From contig MU646341.1 of the NCBI GenBank assembly GCA_026770585.1, positions 382,337 through 393,551 on the forward strand: a stretch of 11,215 nt of DNA. Reading direction: 5' to 3'. Under the pieces are notes generated by a model that saw only the letters and a list, made by a program, of their open reading frames with translations, had not been told where the DNA came from and did not search any database. Made by a program: the position numbers and the translations under genes. Source of the stretch: Baffinella frigidus. Taxonomy: Eukaryota; Cryptophyceae; Cryptomonadales; Baffinellaceae. Shown here in pieces: positions 8,080 through 11,215 of the stretch. Each line of letters starts with the position of its first letter. Positions within the stretch are counted from its first letter, which is position 1.

Positions 8080-10491
8080 GTCCCCCTCACCCACCCGCGT
8101 ACTCCCCACCCCACCCTCCCGCTGCATTCGCGGATTCACGCCTGCAGTTCCTATGGCAGGGACCGCACACGCTCAAAGCACGCGTTGCGCGCAGCGCCGG
8201 CGGATCCCTGCGGCTCGAGCCTTGAGCCCTGAAATGGTTCTTAGCACTAAGGCCTGATGCGTGGACAGGTGGACGCGTCGATGGTCTCGCACGAGGACCT
8301 CCCGGGCGGCATGTGCAAGTCGTCGCTGCGGGTCGTCGTGCCCCTCGAGCGCCATCCCAACTACAACTTCATCGGCCGTCTCCTCGGGCCCCGGTGCGCT
8401 CCCCCCTCGGCCAGAGGAAAATATCCGCGCCCCCCCTATTTGCCCAGAGGAAAATATCCCCTCGCCCAGAGGGAAAAATATGTATCCCATTGCCCCGCCC
8501 CGCCCCGCCCCGCCCGCAGACAGCCGCCTCGATGTGTTGGTTCGCAGCACGTAGTTTGTCTTGCATCTGCCCCTGCAAGGATCGGATTGTGTGCAAGGTA
8601 CGCTTGGCCTGGGCCACCCAGCAACGCGCCGCAACAAGAATGGCACACCGCGCCCTCGCGAGAGCAGCCGCGTGGCGGTTGGGCGAGTCTCGGGTTCAGG
8701 GGGGTCAGGGTGTACCCCGCCCTAACCCCTGAACCCTGGTGGTGTGCAGGGGCAACACCCTGAAGCAGATCCAAATGGACTCCGGGTGCAAGATGGCGAT
8801 CCGCGGGCGGGGGACGGTCAAGTCGAAGGACGGCCAGAACGAGCAGCAGGTGCGCCCCGAGCTCATTCCTGCGCGCCGCGCGCTAGCTTGCTCTACCAAC
8901 CAACCGACCAACCGACCGACCAACTAACTAACTGACCAACCGACCAACTAACCAACCAAACAAACAAACAAACAAACAAACAAACAAACAAACAAACTAA
9001 CTAACCAAACAAACAAACAAACAAACAGCCAACCACGGGTTGCTACCAATTGACTAAGCAGGGATGTGCACCGCAGCATCCTCGTTTCGCACGGATTGAT
9101 ACCCGGCGAGGTTGCTTCCTAGCCTTTTTAGAGCTGGTCAGGGGTCGTCGCGGGCGGCGGGCGGCGTGCGATCAGCTGGCGTGAGACGTGCGATCAGCCG
9201 GAGCGTGTTTTTGACGGCTACCGACGCTGGCGCCTTGTCAGAAAACTCTTCGAACTGAGCGAATCTTGTGTGCTGTCACGCCAATAAATCATCCAACCTT
9301 CCGATTAGAAAACAACCAACACTTGCCCGTCTGTAACCGACTCCTTCTTGACCATGTCGGAATAATTTCGCTGAATTCTAAGAGTTTGCTAGGGTGAGAT
9401 ATAGCCGCGGGGCAGCCGGCGGTCCCCTGGAGAGTACAGGTGCAGCAGGCGCCGGAGGCGGAAAAAGAGCGCTGGGAAAAGAGCGGCGCATAAAAGCAGT
9501 GACTCACGGCAACACTGTTCTCTTCCTCTTGCAACCAGATGGCGCTGAACCCCAACTACGCTCACCTCAACGAGCCCATGCACGTCATGGTTGACTACGA
9601 GGGCCCCCGGGCGGGCCGCGACGCTGCGCTCACGTTTCAACCCGACTCACCCCAGAACCCAACCTCAACCCCAACCTCAACCCCAACCTCAACCCCAACC
9701 TCAACCCCAACCTCAACCCAACCCCAACACTCAATATATACCAACCTAAACCCAACCCCAACCCTCAACCCCAACCTCAACCCTCAACCTCAACCCCAAC
9801 CTCAACCCAACCCCAACCCCAACCCTCAACCTCAACCCAAACCTCAACCTCAACCTCAACCTCAACCCAACCCCAACCTAAACCCAACCCTGAACCTAAA
9901 CCCAATCCACAACCTCAACCCAACCCAACCCCAACACTCAACCTAAACCCAACCTCAACTCTCAACCTCAACCTCAACCTAACTAAACCCAACCCTCAAC
10001 CTAAACCCAACCTCAACCCAACCGTCAACCTAAACCCAACCTAAACCCTCAACCTAAACCTAAACCCAACCTAAACCTACACCCAACCCTCAACCTAAAC
10101 CCAACCTATCCTAAATCCAACCTAAACCCTGAACCCAACTCTCTCACCCAAACCCCTCAGCGAAACCCGAAACCAACCCCTGCACGAACCCCTCCAAGCA
10201 ATCACGCACTCACCCACACGCTCAAACCCCTCAACATTCACCCAAACCCCAACCAACCCCTCACCCAAACCCCCTCAACCTCAAACTACAACCACCCCAA
10301 ATCCATTCAACCTCCCGCCCGTCGACGCGCCCCTGACCCTCCCGCCCTCGCTCCTGGCAGGGCGTCGGAGCTGATGCTGCGTGAGCTGATGGTGCCGCCC
10401 GTGACCGACGACACGGACCCCGTCAAGCGCCAGCAGCTGCGTGACCTCGCGATCATGAACGGTACCTACAAGGAGACCACCAAGTCCTTCG
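7576..10491 (+). CDS. STAR-family KH-domain RNA-binding protein (Quaking/SPIN1-like), C-terminus open
   Basis: Exons: 7576-8079, 8269-8393, 8750-8849, 9539-9633, 10361-10491. They join in phase to at least 318 residues. STAR proteins dimerise through QUA1, bind RNA through an extended KH domain and QUA2, and act in splicing and mRNA control. Seen here: an acidic N-terminus with a basic AKRKVSKW (31-38), QUA1-like NYLVHIQTELDKMRPVANAL to LLQLEMDTIL (62-96), a Ser/Gly/Ala-rich linker (about 97-168), the KH entry LRVVVPLERHPNYNFIGRLL, the GPRG loop (208-211), GNTLKQIQMDSGCKMAIRGR (211-230), NYAHLNEPMHV (249-259), and QUA2-like KRQQLRDLAIMNGTYKE. ATG 7576 opens the QUA1 frame. The exon 1 donor may instead be CAG|GTGGCG at 8019, also phase 0. 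Later exons or a stop are not identified. Confidence 0.92.
8269..8393 (+). CDS. STAR exon 2: first half of KH domain
   Basis: GACAG| acceptor. Encodes VDASMVSHEDLPGG, then the KH entry strand and YNFIGRLLGP plus two bases of Arg. The donor CCCCG|GTGCGC cuts inside the GPRG loop codon series. Confidence 0.93.
8394..8749 (+). other. STAR intron 2 with low-complexity repeats and a possible cassette exon
   Basis: Contains three spaced copies of CCAGAGGAAAATATCC-like sequence (8410-8480), a CCCCG run (8494-8515) and a possible 78-nt cassette exon (8520-8597). A weak GGGTTCAGGG/CCCTAACCCCTGAACCC inverted pair lies at about 8692-8738, just before the acceptor GTGTGCAG. Confidence 0.7.
8520..8597 (+). 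CDS. Possible 78-nt cassette exon in STAR intron 2
   Basis: CGCCCGCAG| precedes it and GTGCAAG|GTACGC follows, both good splice sites. It is 26 codons long, has no stop in the STAR frame, and fits the phase 2 junction of exons 2 and 3. Inclusion would insert RQPPRCVGSQHVVCLASAPA and a few more residues into the GPRG loop, probably disabling RNA binding. No homology supports it; it could be chance. The minus strand reads GQMQDKLRAANQHIEAAVCG here, which is also unexplained. Confidence 0.35.
8750..8849 (+). CDS. STAR exon 3: second half of KH core
   Basis: GTGCAG|G acceptor. Encodes GNTLKQIQMDSGCKMAIRGR then GTVKSKDGQNEQQ, with donor CAG|GTGCGC. The G-x-x-G loop, the following helix and the IRGRG strand are canonical for STAR KH domains. 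Confidence 0.94.
8850..9538 (+). other. STAR intron 3
   Basis: 689 nt. 8897-9027 is a tetranucleotide array passing from CCAA/CCGA to AAAC units. A GTGCGATCAGC pair occurs at about 9167 and 9189. From 9030 to 9500 nothing else is recognisable. It ends in TTCCTCTTGCAACCAG. Confidence 0.8.
8897..9027 (+). repeat. (CCAA/CCGA/AACT/AAAC)n microsatellite
   Basis: A continuous 4-bp periodicity with drifting unit: ACCAACCG and ACTAACTA units first, then more than a dozen AAAC units, interrupted once by CTAACTAACC near 8996. Confidence 0.95.
9539..9633 (+). CDS. STAR exon 4: end of KH domain
   Basis: CAACCAG| acceptor. Encodes MALNPNYAHLNEPMHVMVDY then EGPRAGRDAAL plus two bases. The HLNEPMHV matches the HLNE-LHV strand of STAR proteins. 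The donor CTCAC|GTTTCA is weak but restores phase with exon 5. The ATG at 9539 is internal, not a start. The open frame past 9633 into Pro/Thr/Gln repeats is intron. Confidence 0.92.
9645..10310 (+). repeat. CCCAACCTCAA degenerate tract filling STAR intron 4
   Basis: Over 600 bp of CCCAACC, CCTCAACC and CCTAAACC units, C-rich in the sense direction, occupying nearly the whole intron (9634-10360). The early part is an 11-12 bp periodic array (CCCAACCTCAA); later it shifts to CCTAAACCCAACC. It reads as a long Pro/Gln/Asn/Thr frame on the plus strand, an artefact of composition. Confidence 0.93.
10361..10491 (+). CDS. STAR exon 5: QUA2-like region
   Basis: CTGGCAG|G acceptor. Encodes ASELMLRELMVPPVTDDTDP then VKRQQLRDLAIMNGTYKETT and KSF. 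The pattern LLxP...KxQQLxxLAxxNGTY is the STAR post-KH helix. The donor TTCG|GTACCA is tentative: without it the frame continues to a stop at 10614 through repeat sequence. Confidence 0.88.
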
Positions 10492-10521
10492 GTACCATGG
10501 GCGTCCATGGGTTGCTGTTTA

Positions 10522-10850
10522 GGGCGCATCGTCCTTCTATGAGAACACTTGTAGTTTTGTACCGGGAAAGGCATTGTAATGGTGTGCATATTTTTATGGA
10601 GGGTTTTCCACACTAGGTCGCCACCCAACACGTCAACCACCTGCGCCCGTCCTTCTATGAGAAGATTATTAGCTGTGTACCGGGAAAGGGATTGGCATGG
10701 TGTGCATCTGTTTGACGTGCCAGGTCGCCACCTCCGCCCCCGCGAGGGCGCATCGTCCTTCTATGAGAAGTCTTGTAATTTTGTAACGGGAAAGGCATTG
10801 TAATTGTGTGCATCCGTTTTACGGAGGGTTTTACATACCTCCGCCCCCTT
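10522..10850. repeat. Three tandem 105-118-bp units
   Basis: CGTCCTTCTATGAGAA recurs at 10530, 10648 and 10754. Each time it is followed by TTGTA, an ACCGGGAAAG-like block and GTGTGCATC/GTGTGCATA. Units 1 and 3 are closest. On the minus strand both read MHTITMPFP(V/L)QNYK(C/T)SHRRTMRP, but unit 2 does not keep that frame. The function is unknown; the array probably lies in STAR intron 5. Confidence 0.85.
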
Positions 10851-11215
10851 GCCGCCCCTCCTGCTACAAGGGGATCAGGCGGGCTTAGAAGGGTCGGGGT
10901 GGGGCTTAGCAGACCCACCCTACACCGAACGCGCGCGTTGTCCGGGGATGACGACACGTTTCAGTACCGCTTCTTAGCCGCGCGCGGCCGTGATTAGAAC
11001 ACGAAGCAGTCTCTTCCGACCCACCCAACGCGCCCCAGCCGCGCGCGCCCGCACTGCGCCATGTTGCAGGATTGGGCGGGCTTAGAAGACCCACCCTACA
11101 CCTACCCCCCCCCTCGGCACGAAGTTCAGCGTCTGACCCACCCTACACCTCCCCCCCCCCTGGGCACGAAGTTCCGTGTCAGAACCGAATTCCTGAACCC
11201 CCCCCCTGCACATCC
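10851..11215. repeat. GC-rich terminal region with short repeats
   Basis: GGCGGGCTTAGAAG at 10878 and 11076, GACCCACCCTACACC at about 10912, 11088 and 11135, and GGCACGAAGTTC near 11116 and 11163 recur around poly-C runs. No exon could be supported. It may be the continuation of STAR intron 5. Confidence 0.6.

Noticed and set aside
7531-8139. A 202-codon minus-strand frame
   Set aside because: It is the antisense shadow of STAR exon 1, with Arg/Gly-rich low-complexity composition.
8369-8617. A minus-strand coiled-coil-like exon (GQMQDKLRAANQHIEAAVCG)
   Set aside because: Helical-looking, but no companion exons or family match were found and it lies within STAR intron 2. Kept only as a remark on the cassette exon.
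9539-9946. A 135-codon plus-strand frame rich in Pro, Thr, Gln and Asn
   Set aside because: Only the first 32 codons are STAR exon 4. The rest translates the CCCAACCTCAA intron tract, and STAR coding resumes at 10361.
1-11215. tRNA, rRNA or transposase genes
   Set aside because: No cloverleaf with anticodon arms, rRNA core motif or transposase catalytic motif was recognised on either strand. All mobile elements seen are non-coding.

Overview
This is eukaryotic nuclear DNA. Coding sequence is split into small GC-rich exons with spliceosomal boundaries. The introns are packed with degenerate TTTAGGG/CCCTAAA heptamers, the Arabidopsis-type telomere unit used by land plants, many green algae and some other protists. 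A repeat-rich microalga is the likeliest source, but the sequence does not fix the species.

Two real genes lie head to head. (1) On the minus strand, ten exons between 7261 and 1616 join in phase into a complete 239-residue Golgi Qb-SNARE of the GOS28/GOSR1 family, including its C-terminal membrane anchor. No single long ORF shows it. It was read by following splice sites and family motifs exon by exon. (2) On the plus strand from 7576, at least five exons encode a STAR-family KH-domain RNA-binding protein (Quaking/SPIN1-like) that probably continues past the window. The 314 bp between the start codons is a putative bidirectional promoter holding a perfect GGTCACGTGACC palindrome. At the far left, a short plus-strand terminal exon may end a third, convergent gene.

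Layout: 1-300, pyrimidine tract, CCCTAAA repeats and the putative last exon. 400-1530, downstream flank of the SNARE gene, with foldback elements of two families. 1616-7261, the SNARE gene. 7262-7575, shared promoter. 7576-10491, the STAR gene. 10492-11215, short tandem repeats of unknown nature, probably intronic.

The most unusual signal is in the SNARE introns. The first 20-75 nt of exons 5, 6, 7, 8 and 10, usually with the acceptor AG, occur once or twice more upstream of the functional exon. The 3' end of exon 5, with its donor, is also repeated downstream. These ghost exon ends could act as decoy or alternative splice sites. One would extend exon 6 in frame by 64 codons, and another would replace the membrane anchor with a truncated one. 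A diverged 370-bp copy of the STAR promoter and exon 1 sits antisense in SNARE intron 4. The telomere-like tracts lie almost entirely C-rich in the sense direction of each gene, which may be explained by TTTAG|GG resembling a 3' splice site. At least three families of palindromic MITE-like elements share a CCTACNGTAGG core, and intron 7 holds a perfect 48-bp inverted repeat.
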